Of a stretch of DNA of 64,000 nucleotides, positions 8,701 to 17,534 are shown piece by piece. The first letter of the stretch is position 1. Every line of letters starts with the position of its first letter. The DNA is taken from the NCBI GenBank assembly GCA_964632865.1, contig CAZWDH010000001.1, positions 23,086 through 87,085 on the forward strand, in the 5' to 3' direction. The notes beneath the pieces are model-generated. The model did no database searches and was not told the origin of the DNA. It worked only from the letters and a program-made list of their open reading frames with translations. Source of the DNA: JAHDWY01 sp964632865. Lineage in GTDB: Bacteria; Hydrogenedentota; Hydrogenedentia; Hydrogenedentales; SLHB01. The position numbers and the translations under genes were made by a program.

Positions 8701-9648
8701 CTAAGGGTGTTGGTTTCGGCCTGGATTCCCTCGCGTGCGGGCGCGATGGGCCCCACGCAGCACGGCAGGGGCATTCTCAACCAGCGCTACCGCGACGGGG
8801 TGCTTGACGCGACGTTCCACACTGATCGCGTACAGACGCCCGCGCGTCTTGCCCATGCCGCCGATCGCTTGGACGCTTTGGCCGGTGGTGATCTCGTCTG
8901 CGACCGCGTCCGGGACCGCAAAGAATCCCGCCCCGCGGTGGCCGCAGGCATTCAGCAGCGCCAAGTCCTCGAACTCCGCGATGATTCGCGGGCGCACGGC
9001 GACCGACTCGAACCACTCGTTGAGGGCCCGGCGCAGGGACGTGTTCGCGGTCGGCAAGAGGGCGGGGGCGCCATCGAGCGAAGCGGGGAAACCCTTGCGG
9101 AGGCGTCGCGCCAGAGCGGGCACTGCGCAGGCGGTGATGCCGGACTCGCCGAGCAGGTGACTAAACGTGCGTACCTTGATTGACGGATCGGCCGGCGCGT
9201 CCGAGAGCACCAGGTCTAGATCGTGCATCGCGAGCTGCGGCAGTAGCTGAGACTGTGTCCCCTCCACACAGATCAGGCGAATGGCCTGCGGCAAGCGAAA
9301 CGCGGCATCCAGCACCTGGGCGATAACCAGTTTGGGCAGGACGTCGTCCACGCCGAGCCGAAAGCGTACCGAAGTCTCCAACGTGCGACCCTTGGCGACG
9401 TCCAGGAATTCCTGGCCCAGACCGAAGATCTCGTCCGCGTAGCGGGCGGCGAGCCGGCCGAACTCGGTGGGGACAAGATTGCGGCCGACGCGCTTAAAGA
9501 GCTTCTCGCCGAGCGCATCCTCCAGCTCGCGCAACTGGGCCGAGATCGTCGCGGGCGACAGCAGCAGCTTGCGGCAAGCCGCGGCGATGCTGCCTTCGCG
9601 CACCACGGTCCAGAAGTAAAACAGATGATGGTAGTTCAGCCAGTCCAC
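8701..9648 (-). CDS. nhaR: LysR-type regulator, NhaR-like
   Basis: A 315-residue LysR-family transcription factor. The N-terminus MDWLNYHHLFYFWTVVREGS and winged helix (SPATISAQLRELEDALGEKL, then LFKRVGRNLVPTEFG) match NhaR, the sodium- and pH-responsive activator of the nhaA antiporter gene in enterobacteria. The remaining residues form the effector-binding domain. No nhaA lies beside it. A KefB-type antiporter is 8 kb away, so any role in cation homeostasis is inference. The last 25 residues are basic and Gly/Arg-rich. It is the first gene of a short leftward unit with the Rnk-like gene. Confidence 0.82.
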   Translation of the reverse strand: MDWLNYHHLFYFWTVVREGSIAAACRKLLLSPATISAQLRELEDALGEKLFKRVGRNLVPTEFGRLAARYADEIFGLGQEFLDVAKGRTLETSVRFRLGVDDVLPKLVIAQVLDAAFRLPQAIRLICVEGTQSQLLPQLAMHDLDLVLSDAPADPSIKVRTFSHLLGESGITACAVPALARRLRKGFPASLDGAPALLPTANTSLRRALNEWFESVAVRPRIIAEFEDLALLNACGHRGAGFFAVPDAVADEITTGQSVQAIGGMGKTRGRLYAISVERRVKHPVAVALVENAPAVLRGAHRARTRGNPGRNQHP

Positions 9649-9988
9649 ACCGGCAGCTTAGTTCGATCCTGCCTAATGATCAACCTCATTCATCGTATTC
9701 AGCGAATTCACTGCTCCCGCCCCTTGTGTGGTGCACTCCAGCCCCCGTTTCGCCGTTCCTACAGTGGGCGTCCGAATAGGAGCCTGCACGCACGGTCCGC
9801 TGGCCGGCAGGACATCTGACGTGGTCCTGCGGCTGGAGCCTGATGTCGCCGCGCGATCCCGCGCGACCAACTTAGCACCGGCCCGCCTAACACGGAACCT
9901 CGCCGGGCCCGCCACGGACAAAGCAGGACCATCGCCTTGAATGTGGAACCTTCGCGAAAACCGAACGATTAATGCGATATTATCTGTC

Positions 9989-10017
9989 TTGCTAATGATG
10001 GCGCACCTGCCTATAGA
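9989..10017 (+). promoter_or_regulatory. Sigma-70-like promoter for the HPF-like gene
   Basis: TTGCTA (9989-9994) and TATAGA (10012-10017) are separated by 17 bases in an otherwise GC-rich stretch, about 205 bp upstream of the HPF-like start. The spacing is optimal. It is a prediction from pattern only. Confidence 0.45.
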
Positions 10018-10034
10018 TGGGTAGCGACTGGAAC

Positions 10035-10057
10035 CCGAGCGGTGATCAACCGCTCGG
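10035..10057 (+). promoter_or_regulatory. Leader stem-loop upstream of the HPF-like gene
   Basis: CCGAGCGG-TGATCAA-CCGCTCGG forms a perfect 8-bp stem with a 7-base loop shortly after the predicted promoter. No U tract follows, so a stabilising or regulatory 5' leader structure is more likely than a terminator. Confidence 0.45.
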
Positions 10058-10222
10058 ACGGTCGATTCGTTGTCGCTGGCCCGCCAGCGGGCATGCGAGG
10101 GCGCCACGGCTAACCCGGGCGCCGCCTCCCAGCGAAGCCGCGCGGGGGGCGTCGCGGGTGCGCTTGAGAACCGCAACGACAGATGATCGAGACATGGCGA
10201 GACTTGCAGAAAGGAGATGACA

Positions 10223-10573
10223 ATGCACATCCAGATCACGATGCAGAACATGTTGCTAACCAACGCTCTGCGAGAGTTGGTGCACACGCGTCTGCGATTT
10301 GCGCTGGGCCGCTTCGCGCATCGCATCGAAGTCGCGGCTGTCAGCTTCGAGGATATGAACGGCCCGCGCGGCGGACGCGACGTGCAGTGCCGCATCAGGC
10401 TGCTGCTCCGGCCGCGCGGCGAGATCAACGTGTCCGCCGTGGCGGTATTCCCGGGCGCAGCCCTCAGTGAAGCCGTGCAGCGCGCGTGCCGCCACGTGCG
10501 CTCACGCACGCGTCGCCGCTGGATGTTGCGTCGGCGCACTCGTGACACGCTCGATGTCGGTTCAGCCGCTTGA
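10223..10573 (+). CDS. HPF/RaiA-family ribosome-associated protein
   Basis: A 116-residue basic protein related to hibernation-promoting factors, which bind the 30S subunit and inactivate ribosomes in stationary phase. MHIQITMQNMLLTNALRELV corresponds to the first strand and helix, and VAAVSFEDMNGPRGGRDVQC and INVSAVAVFPGAALSEAV to the remaining strands and second helix. The tail HVRSRTRRRWMLRRR is very basic and suits rRNA binding. AAGGAG lies six bases before the ATG at 10223. An ATG at 10217 abuts the ribosome binding site and is unlikely. It fits the stress theme of the block. Confidence 0.82.
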   Translation: MHIQITMQNMLLTNALRELVHTRLRFALGRFAHRIEVAAVSFEDMNGPRGGRDVQCRIRLLLRPRGEINVSAVAVFPGAALSEAVQRACRHVRSRTRRRWMLRRRTRDTLDVGSAA

Positions 10574-11017
10574 TGCTAACGCTCAAACGGAGGTGAGACA
10601 TGATGGTCCCGGGCGCGGAGAATCGCTGCGTCCAGAGACCCGGCATCGCCGGGCCGGATGAAGCGCGGCGCGGTGCTGGCCTATTTCACGACAGGAGGCG
10701 CCAGCCTGTTTTCTCACCCGTTGGAGCGATCCACAAGCGGAACTGCTTAATCGTTGTTACGTGCCAATTGCACGTTGAGCCCCAACATCGCGCTCGCGTC
10801 ACTGGCTGGCTAGTGTGGTGTCCCTCGCGGTCCTTTACGACGGTCGCTCTTGGCGACAGAGATCGCCATCGGCTCCGTTCAGAAGCGCGGGATGCGGTAG
10901 CAGTCAAGTTGTTTCTGGGACACAACAGTGCGACCAGGGCTCGGGCACGCCGGCCGGCGCCCGCACCGTCCGCGACTGTCAACGCGGCCAAGTAGGCCCG
11001 TAGATTGGAATATCGAC
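10574..11017. other. Intergenic region, possible decayed gene
   Basis: A 444-bp gap. A good ribosome binding site (GGAGGTGAGAC before ATGATG at 10600) opens a 131-codon frame, but its product is Arg-rich and resembles no family. A gene that has lost its reading frame is possible. Nothing else was recognised. Confidence 0.3.
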
Positions 11018-11434
11018 ATGGCAAGACGAACCATCTACATCACGCAGCAGGACGCGAGCCGCCTTCGGGAATGGCTCCGCACGTCGGGGCGTCGGCACGA
11101 GAAGGACCGCGCGCATTTGAACGTGCTACGGCGCGAGCTGGAACGCGCGCATGTGATTGAGCCGGACGAAGTTCCCCCGGACGTGGTCACCATGCACTCG
11201 CGCGTGCGCATCGAGGACCCGCAGACGAAGCAGAAGCTGCTCTGCACGCTGGTGTTTCCCGAGGACGCCCTCGCGGCCGACGAGCGGATCTCGGTGCTTG
11301 CCCCGCTTGGAGCCGCGATCCTGGGCTGCCGCGCCGGCGACGTGATTCGGTTCGAAGTTCCCGTTGGTCAGCGGACGGTGCGCATCTTAGAGGTGCTTTA
11401 CCAACCCGAAGCGGCCGGACACTTCCACCTGTAG
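11018..11434 (+). CDS. rnk: Regulator of nucleoside diphosphate kinase (Rnk)
   Basis: A 138-residue Rnk protein. The N-terminal helical pair (TQQDASRLREWLRTSGRRHE, then RAHLNVLRRELERAHVIEPD) is the short Rnk coiled coil. The C-terminal GreA/B-like domain follows: VPPDVVTMHSRVRIEDPQT, LLCTLVFPEDALAADERISV and GAAILGCRAGDVIRFEVPVG. It should bind RNA polymerase without GreA-type cleavage activity. The frame is open upstream to 10928, but MARRTIYI at 11018 is the usual family start. It is about 60% the length of a Gre factor and is a paralogue of the protein at 8288-8665. Confidence 0.88.
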   Translation: MARRTIYITQQDASRLREWLRTSGRRHEKDRAHLNVLRRELERAHVIEPDEVPPDVVTMHSRVRIEDPQTKQKLLCTLVFPEDALAADERISVLAPLGAAILGCRAGDVIRFEVPVGQRTVRILEVLYQPEAAGHFHL

Positions 11435-11490
11435 GTGTCCACCGACGCGAAGCGAGCGGCCACTCGAATTTTGGCGGCACGTAACAATGT

Positions 11491-11619
11491 TCATCGTCGC
11501 CACCCACGAGCCGCATCTCCGAAGCCTCTACTGGCTAGATGCAGCACGCACCGTGACGCGGCGATGAAGTCAAGCGGCTCAATCCCTTGCGTTGCGAAAG
11601 CGTCGCTCGTCGTTTCCAT
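11491..11619 (-). pseudogene. 5' fragment of a GAF histidine kinase gene
   Basis: On the minus strand an ATG at 11619, preceded by the same AAAGGAGG, starts METTSDAFATQGIEPLDFIA and then SRCVLHLASR, matching the first 30 or so residues of the kinase at 6315-8087. Similarity ends near 11528 and the frame stops at 11491. Only the promoter and first codons were duplicated, so no kinase can be made. Confidence 0.85.
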
Positions 11620-11827
11620 CGCACCTCCTTTAGGGGCTATAGGCATTCTATCAAGGAAGTTCGAAAGCCGAACCCAGCACCGACCCGCACGCATCGTCCA
11701 AGTCCTCCGTCGCACGGCGGGCGTCCTCGGCGCCGCTCGACGGTCGAAGGGCTCGGCTATTTCCAATATCATCCGACCATGCACGACCTTTCGCTGGTTG
11801 CGACGATCGCGGCGGCATTCAGCGGGC
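11528..11827. repeat. Diverged copy of a divergent kinase/kefB promoter region
   Basis: Bases 11528-11720 match 7997-8190, the 5' end and upstream region of the histidine kinase gene. Bases 11734-11827 match 17483-17581, the upstream region and first 16 codons of the KefB-type gene. By eye both are close to 90% identical. The piece looks like the complete divergent intergenic region of an ancestral kinase/kefB pair, now separated in the main copies by 9.4 kb. Confidence 0.85.
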
Positions 11828-11859
11828 TAAAAGCCGCGAGTCGATGCTTGAAAATCGAC

Positions 11860-12963
11860 ATGGTCCGTCACTCCAGCTTGATCGTAAAGGTCATGATTTG
11901 CTTCCTGACCGTAGCGGCAGTATTTGGATCAGCGTACCTCGGCGGTAGGGTAGCAACAAGATACGCGATGAAGCGCGACGACGCTCTCCGTCGCCAGCAA
12001 AGCGAAACAATGTCGGCCGAGTTATCGGCGATCCGCGATCAACTTCGTCGGCAAGTCGAAGACTTCCGACGTGACCAAGCCGGATACACTTCGCGCGCCG
12101 AGTTGGACACGCTTCGGACTGATCTCGCGCGGCGTGCGGAAGTCGTAGATACATTGGTAGCCCGCAACAGCTCCCTGCGTCTCGTACTCGACGAGTACAG
12201 CCGCGGCGTGTGCCTTGTTTACGGCGCGTATACTTTTCGACTCCCGACGGATGGTGAACAAGCGCCCGTCCTGGGACCGGACGGCAGCCCGCTTGAACTC
12301 GAATATTTCGGCTCTGGTTTTCTCGCTTCTTCCGAAGGTGCAGTACTTACCAACCGTCACGTGGCCGAACCGTGGTGGAACAACGCCGCTGTCGCCGGCC
12401 ACGTGGAACAGGGTCTGATCCCATTGTTCGTCCATCTCACGGTCTATTTCCCTGGGCATCCAGCGATCTCAAGCGACTCATCGAAAATGCACGTAAGCAC
12501 CGACGGCGTTGACCTCGCCGTGCTGCGTGTCCCGCCCGATGCCGTAAAAGGCATCCCGGTGTTGCCGCTTTTTTCCGGCGACGCTCGCGAGCTGCGCGGC
12601 AGCCGTATAATTCTTCTTGGCTATCCCACCGGCATTAACGCTGTGCTCGCCCGCACGGAGCCTGACGTGATGAGCGAAATCCTCAGCGGCGTTCGTGATA
12701 CGGCCAGTCTACTTGCCGCTCTGGCAGATCGGTCACTGATCGTCCCGGTGGTAACGCAAGGAGCGCTGAATGAAGTCCGTGACCGTCGACTGGTCTACGA
12801 CGCAGAGACAACCTCGGGTGGTTCCGGCGGACCGGTTTTTGGCCCCGACGGGAAAGTCATTGGGGTCAATTTTGCCATTACTCGCGATTTCGATGGCTCA
12901 AATTTTGGCGTCCCGATAGGATTCGCTTCGCGCTTGTTCGATGGACGAGAAGATGCGCCGTAG
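11860..12963 (+). CDS. Membrane-anchored trypsin-like serine protease
   Basis: A 367-residue protein with an N-terminal membrane helix (VKVMICFLTVAAVFGSAYLG), a charged coiled-coil stretch of about 110 residues and a chymotrypsin-fold domain. The catalytic triad is visible: His in AVLTNRHVAEPW, Asp in GVDLAVLRV and Ser in TSGGSGGPVFG. This is the HtrA/S1 pattern, but no PDZ domain follows. It probably acts in the periplasm. The upstream frame continues in phase into MHDLSLVATIAAAFSG, the transplanted kefB start at 11779. Translation may therefore begin there, giving a chimeric N-terminus; no strong ribosome binding site marks either ATG. Confidence 0.85.
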   Translation: MVRHSSLIVKVMICFLTVAAVFGSAYLGGRVATRYAMKRDDALRRQQSETMSAELSAIRDQLRRQVEDFRRDQAGYTSRAELDTLRTDLARRAEVVDTLVARNSSLRLVLDEYSRGVCLVYGAYTFRLPTDGEQAPVLGPDGSPLELEYFGSGFLASSEGAVLTNRHVAEPWWNNAAVAGHVEQGLIPLFVHLTVYFPGHPAISSDSSKMHVSTDGVDLAVLRVPPDAVKGIPVLPLFSGDARELRGSRIILLGYPTGINAVLARTEPDVMSEILSGVRDTASLLAALADRSLIVPVVTQGALNEVRDRRLVYDAETTSGGSGGPVFGPDGKVIGVNFAITRDFDGSNFGVPIGFASRLFDGREDAP

Positions 12964-12988
12964 ATACAAAGAGGAGAGTGAGATCGTA

Positions 12989-14254
12989 ATGAGCCGGCTT
13001 GAAGTGTCCCCAGCTAGTTTCGGAAGGCGACGCCGTGTCTTGATGATCTTCACCGGTGTGGCCACTCTGGTTTTGACGACTCATTGCTCACGACGCGAAG
13101 CGCCACCGCCGCCTCCGCCCGCGGCGGTCACTGTAGCACGGCCAGTGCAGTGGGAAGTCGTCGAGTGGGACGAGTACACCGGGTATCTCGACGCCGTCGA
13201 GTTCGTGGAAGTGCGGGCGCGAGTCAGCGGCCTTGTCATGTCGACGCCTTTTCAGGCAGGAAAGATCGTCAAGCAAGGCGACCTTCTTGTAGAGATCGAT
13301 GTGCGGCCGTTTCAGGCCGACCTTAACAGTCGGATCGCCGAGGAGGCGCGGGCCGCCGCGCAGGTCAGGCTGGCGGAAATTGAGCTCAGACGGATCCAGG
13401 AGATGCCTCCGGAGGCGTCTGTGCCCATCGAGGTACAAAGAAGCGAGGCGGCCCTCAGCGAGGCGAAGGCTGTACTCGCCGGCGCGCAAGCCGCAGTCGA
13501 GGCCGCCCGCTTGCTCGTCGAGTGGTGCCGCGTCACGGCTCCCATTGCCGGCCGCATTAGCCGTCGATATGTTGACCCGGGAAACCTCATCACCGGCGGC
13601 AGCGGGACCGGGACGTTGCTCACCACAATCGCTTCCACCGATCCTATCCATTGCTACATCGACGCTGACGAGCGCGCCGTGCTCAAGTACCAGCGATTAG
13701 CGCGCGAAAAGAAACGAGTCAGCGCCCGCGATGCCGAGATTCCGTTCCTCATGCAACTCGCCGACGAAAAAACCTTTTCTCGCCAGGGGGTGGTGGATTT
13801 CGTTGATAACCGCCTTGACCCGATGACCGGTACAATGCGAGGGCGCGGCGTACTCGCTAATCCGGGCGGCTATTTGATGGCCGGTTTTTTTGCGCGAGTG
13901 CGCATAGCAGGAAGCGGCGCCTACGTCGCCACGCTCGTACCCGATGCGGCCATCACGATCGATCAGGACCAGAAGGTCCTGTACTTGGTCGGAGAAAACA
14001 ACGTCGTCCAGGTGCGGCCCGTCAAACTGGGTGCGCTCTTCGGCGAGTTTCGATCAATCGAAGCAGGGATCGGGTTGAGCGATCGCGTGATTATCAACGG
14101 TTTGATGCAAGCGCGTCCCGGCGCCACGGTTGCGCCTGAGGAAGCGTCCATCCCGCGTGAGGCGCTGCCGCTTCTACCGAATGAACTGCTTCCGCCCGAC
14201 GCGCAGACGCAGCCGGCGGACCCGCCTGAACCGAACAGCGAGGACCAGCCATGA
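12989..14254 (+). CDS. RND efflux periplasmic adaptor, lipoprotein
   Basis: A 421-residue membrane fusion protein of the AcrA/MexE type linking an RND pump to an outer-membrane channel. The N-terminus is a lipoprotein signal with a probable lipobox ending LTTHC. A biotinyl-lipoyl half motif (VRARVSGLVMS), alpha hairpin, second half motif (VTAPIAGRISRRYVDPGNLI) and beta-barrel domain follow. The ATG at 12989 is chosen because GAGGAG precedes it and the signal peptide starts soon after. The gene ends with an ATGA overlap into the pump gene, showing translational coupling. No outer-membrane factor gene is adjacent. Confidence 0.9.
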   Translation: MSRLEVSPASFGRRRRVLMIFTGVATLVLTTHCSRREAPPPPPPAAVTVARPVQWEVVEWDEYTGYLDAVEFVEVRARVSGLVMSTPFQAGKIVKQGDLLVEIDVRPFQADLNSRIAEEARAAAQVRLAEIELRRIQEMPPEASVPIEVQRSEAALSEAKAVLAGAQAAVEAARLLVEWCRVTAPIAGRISRRYVDPGNLITGGSGTGTLLTTIASTDPIHCYIDADERAVLKYQRLAREKKRVSARDAEIPFLMQLADEKTFSRQGVVDFVDNRLDPMTGTMRGRGVLANPGGYLMAGFFARVRIAGSGAYVATLVPDAAITIDQDQKVLYLVGENNVVQVRPVKLGALFGEFRSIEAGIGLSDRVIINGLMQARPGATVAPEEASIPREALPLLPNELLPPDAQTQPADPPEPNSEDQP

Positions 14255-17200
14255 ACTTCGCTCGATTCTTCATCGACCGCCCCGTTTTCGCGTCGGTACT
14301 GTCGATCGTCTTTGTCATCGTCGGCACGCTGGCGATCCTCACGCTGCCCATCGCGCAGTATCCGGAGATCGCTCCACCCACGGTCGTTGTGGCCGCGAAC
14401 TACCCCGGCGCCAACGCCAAAGTCGTCGCCGACACCGTGGCCACACCCATCGAGCAGCAGGTCAACGGCGTGGAGAATATGCTTTACATGTCCAGCCAGT
14501 CCACAAACGCCGGCAGGATGACGCTGACGGTGACATTTAGACTCGGAACGAATCTGGACATCGCGCAGGTTCAGGTTCAGAACCGCGTCGCCATCGCCGA
14601 GCCGCAACTCCCCGAAGACGTCCGCCGCCTGGGTGTTACGGTCAGAAAGTCTTCGCCCGATCTTACGCTGGCCGTGGCTCTGTACTCTCCCGATAGGAGT
14701 CGCGACACGCTCTACGTGAGCAACTACGCCACACTCCAGATTCGCGACGAACTGGCGCGACTTCCGGGCGTAGGCGACATCACCATCTTCGGGGCCCGCG
14801 ATTATTCCATGCGCCTATGGCTCGATCCGGAGAAGCTCGCGTCACGGCGGCTGACGGCCGGAGATGTGATCAACGCCGTTCGAGAGCAAAACCTTCAAGT
14901 CGCCGCCGGCGTGGTCGGCGGCCCTCCACTTCCGCCAAAGGCCACGAAATTTCAGTACACCGTTAGCGCTCTCGGTCGCCTGACGGATCCGCAGCAGTTC
15001 GCCAACATCGTGGTGAAGACGGGCGAAGATGGTCGAATCACTCGCGTGCGGGACGTGGCCCGCGTGGAGCTGGGTGCTGCCGATTATGACACCGATTTCG
15101 CATTCGACGGTCAGCCCGCGGTAGGGATAGGGATTTTCCAGCTTCCAGGAACAAACTCCATCGAGACCGCGAACGCAGTCTATGCCAAAATGACGGAACT
15201 CAAGGGCAGTTTCCCAGCGGGCCTGGACTACGCCATTCCGTATGACACGACGATATTCGTGCGCAGCAGCATCCGCGACGTGATATGGACGTTGTTTGAG
15301 GCCATCGGCTTGGTGGTCATTGTCATCCTCGTTTTCCTTCAGAGTTGGCGGGCATCGCTGATCGTGCTTCTTGCTATTCCCGTGTCACTGGTCGGCACCT
15401 TCGGGGTCATGGCGGCCTTCGGATTCTCTATCAACAATCTCTCGCTTTTCGGTATTGTGCTGGCCGTCGGCATCGTCGTTGACGACGCCATCGTAGTAGT
15501 CGAGAACATCGAGCGCTGGATCGAAGAGGGCTATGCGCCGCGCGAGGCCGCTTACAAGGCAATGGAAGAGGTCACGCCGGCCGTCATCGCCATCGCGTTC
15601 GGGCTGTCAGCCGTGTTCATTCCCGTAGCGTTCATCGGCGGAATCACCGGCCAGTTCTACCGTCAGTTCGCCCTGACGATCTCGTTCTCTACGCTGATTT
15701 CCGCGTTTAACTCGCTGACCCTCAGCCCGGCGCTTGCGGCGCTGTTGCTGCGCCCCCGACATGGCCCCCAGGATTGGTTTAGTAGGACACTGAACGCAAT
15801 TCTGGGCTGGTTCTTCCGCCTCTTCAACCGTGGACTGTCGGCGGCAACCTTTGGATATGCGGCGTCGGTGCAACGGGTCGTTCGCGTCAGCGGCCTGGCG
15901 CTCTTGGTATACGGGGGACTACTCGGCCTGACGTACCTTGGCTTTAGGGCCGTGCCAACCGGGTTCATCCCGGCGCAGGACGCAGGTTACTTGCTAGTCA
16001 GTTTACAGATGCCCGATGCCGCCACCATCGATCGCACAGCGTCGGTGATGGCGCGGCTGGCGGACTTCGCCCGCAAGGTTCCCGGCGTAGAGCATTCATT
16101 CGCCGTCTCCGGCTTCTCCATGCTCAACCGCGTCAACCAGACCAATGCAGGAACAATGTTCCTGAACCTTAAGGATTTCGACAGCCGCGCACGCGATCCG
16201 GGTCAAACCAGCGACGCCATCCAAGCGCGACTGATGGGTGAATACCGCCGCGTGCAGGAGGGGTCCGCTCTCGTGTTGGAACCACCCCCGGTAAGGGGAG
16301 TAGGAAACGCCGGCGGCTTCAAGATGCAAGTGCAGGACCGTACCGGTCGCTCGTCCTCCCAGCAACTACAGGCTGCCGCCGATCGGCTCACTGCGGAGGC
16401 AGCTGCGAATCCACAGCTGAACTCACTGCTGTCCACGTTTCGCGCCAACGTCCCGCAGCTCTTCGCCAACGTCGATCGAACCAAGGTGAAAATGCAGGAC
16501 GTGCCGGTTACGGGTGTGTTCGAGGCTCTTCAGGTTTACCTCGGGAGTCTCTATATCAATGACTTTAATTTTCTCGGCCGGACATACCGTGTGACGGCAC
16601 AGGCCGACGCGCCGTTCCGTGCCACCGCCGCCGAAGTCACGCGGCTCAAAACGCGAAACCGGGCTGGCGAGATGGTTCCGCTGGGTGCCGTGCTCGACAT
16701 TGAAGATATCGCCGGACCGGATCGAATCAACCGTTACAACCTGTACCAATCCGCCGACATCATTGGGAACACAGCGCCCGGCGTGAGTAGCGGACAGGGC
16801 ATCGCCATCATGGAAGACCTCGCGCGGGAGACTCTGCCGCTGGGTTACGGGTTCGAATGGACCGAGCTCTCTTATCAGGAAAAGCTGGCTGGAAGCACGG
16901 CGTTCCTGATTTTCCCTTTGTGCGTGCTGTTCGTGTGGCTGGTCCACTCCGCGGAATACGAGAGCTTCGCTCTGTCCACGGCGATTATCCTAATCGTCCC
17001 GATGTGCCTTCTGAGCGGAATCGCTGGCGTGTGGCTGCGCGGGATGGACAACAACATCTTCACCCAGATCGGCTTCGTGGTGCTGGCGGGTCTGAGCGCC
17101 AAGAACGCCGTGCTGATCGTGGAGTTCGCCAAGCAACAGGAGGAGAAGGGCCTGAGCACCTTCGACGCGGTGGTCGAGGCCGCTCGGCTGCGTTTCCGGC

Positions 17201-17415
17201 CGATCCTGATGACCAGCTTCGCGTTCATTCTCGGCGTCGTACCGCTGGTTCTGGCTCGGGGCGCGGGGGCTGAGATGCGACAAGCACTGGGAACCGTCGT
17301 CTTTTTCGGAATGTTGGGCGTGACGTTATTTGGCCTGTTCCTCACGCCGGTGTTCTACTACGTCATTCGCCGGTTCACGGCGCATAGGTATCCGGTGGGT
17401 TCAGAACGGAGTTGA
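14251..17415 (+). CDS. RND multidrug efflux permease, HAE1 family
   Basis: A 1054-residue proton-driven exporter of the AcrB/MexF class, acting as an inner-membrane trimer. It begins MNFARFFIDRPVFASVLSI, and the TM4 proton relay reads GIVVDDAIVVVENIER with the paired aspartates of drug-type pumps. Two large periplasmic loops are present. The C-terminal half shows GLSAKNAVLIVEFAKQQEEK and RFRPILMTSFAFILGVVPL. Length is normal for the family. It overlaps the adaptor gene by four bases. Substrates are likely hydrophobic toxic compounds; no more specific prediction is justified. Confidence 0.95.
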   Translation: MNFARFFIDRPVFASVLSIVFVIVGTLAILTLPIAQYPEIAPPTVVVAANYPGANAKVVADTVATPIEQQVNGVENMLYMSSQSTNAGRMTLTVTFRLGTNLDIAQVQVQNRVAIAEPQLPEDVRRLGVTVRKSSPDLTLAVALYSPDRSRDTLYVSNYATLQIRDELARLPGVGDITIFGARDYSMRLWLDPEKLASRRLTAGDVINAVREQNLQVAAGVVGGPPLPPKATKFQYTVSALGRLTDPQQFANIVVKTGEDGRITRVRDVARVELGAADYDTDFAFDGQPAVGIGIFQLPGTNSIETANAVYAKMTELKGSFPAGLDYAIPYDTTIFVRSSIRDVIWTLFEAIGLVVIVILVFLQSWRASLIVLLAIPVSLVGTFGVMAAFGFSINNLSLFGIVLAVGIVVDDAIVVVENIERWIEEGYAPREAAYKAMEEVTPAVIAIAFGLSAVFIPVAFIGGITGQFYRQFALTISFSTLISAFNSLTLSPALAALLLRPRHGPQDWFSRTLNAILGWFFRLFNRGLSAATFGYAASVQRVVRVSGLALLVYGGLLGLTYLGFRAVPTGFIPAQDAGYLLVSLQMPDAATIDRTASVMARLADFARKVPGVEHSFAVSGFSMLNRVNQTNAGTMFLNLKDFDSRARDPGQTSDAIQARLMGEYRRVQEGSALVLEPPPVRGVGNAGGFKMQVQDRTGRSSSQQLQAAADRLTAEAAANPQLNSLLSTFRANVPQLFANVDRTKVKMQDVPVTGVFEALQVYLGSLYINDFNFLGRTYRVTAQADAPFRATAAEVTRLKTRNRAGEMVPLGAVLDIEDIAGPDRINRYNLYQSADIIGNTAPGVSSGQGIAIMEDLARETLPLGYGFEWTELSYQEKLAGSTAFLIFPLCVLFVWLVHSAEYESFALSTAIILIVPMCLLSGIAGVWLRGMDNNIFTQIGFVVLAGLSAKNAVLIVEFAKQQEEKGLSTFDAVVEAARLRFRPILMTSFAFILGVVPLVLARGAGAEMRQALGTVVFFGMLGVTLFGLFLTPVFYYVIRRFTAHRYPVGSERS

Positions 17416-17534
17416 TCGAACGATGCATGGCAGGGAAACCCAGACGCTTGTTTCGAGCGAGTTTGATGCTTGTTCTTGATAAATGAGACCGCTCGACACT
17501 CGAAGGGTTCGGCTATTTCGGATATCATCCAACC

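Larger units (their letters stand above)
9649..10216. other. Divergent intergenic region with hpf promoter and leader
   Basis: A 568-bp gap between the leftward nhaR-like gene and the rightward HPF-like gene. Long frames on the minus strand here are Arg/Ser-rich and look like composition artefacts. The right part holds a sigma-70-like promoter and a leader hairpin, listed separately. The left 300 bases contain nothing recognised. Confidence 0.5.

Noticed and set aside
9673..10548. A 291-codon minus-strand frame over the nhaR-hpf gap
   Set aside because: Arg/Ser-rich composition, no ribosome binding site and overlap with the HPF-like gene indicate a shadow frame.
10600..10995. A 131-codon frame with a good ribosome binding site
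   Set aside because: The translated product is Arg-rich without recognisable domains. It is kept only as a possible decayed gene in the gap description.
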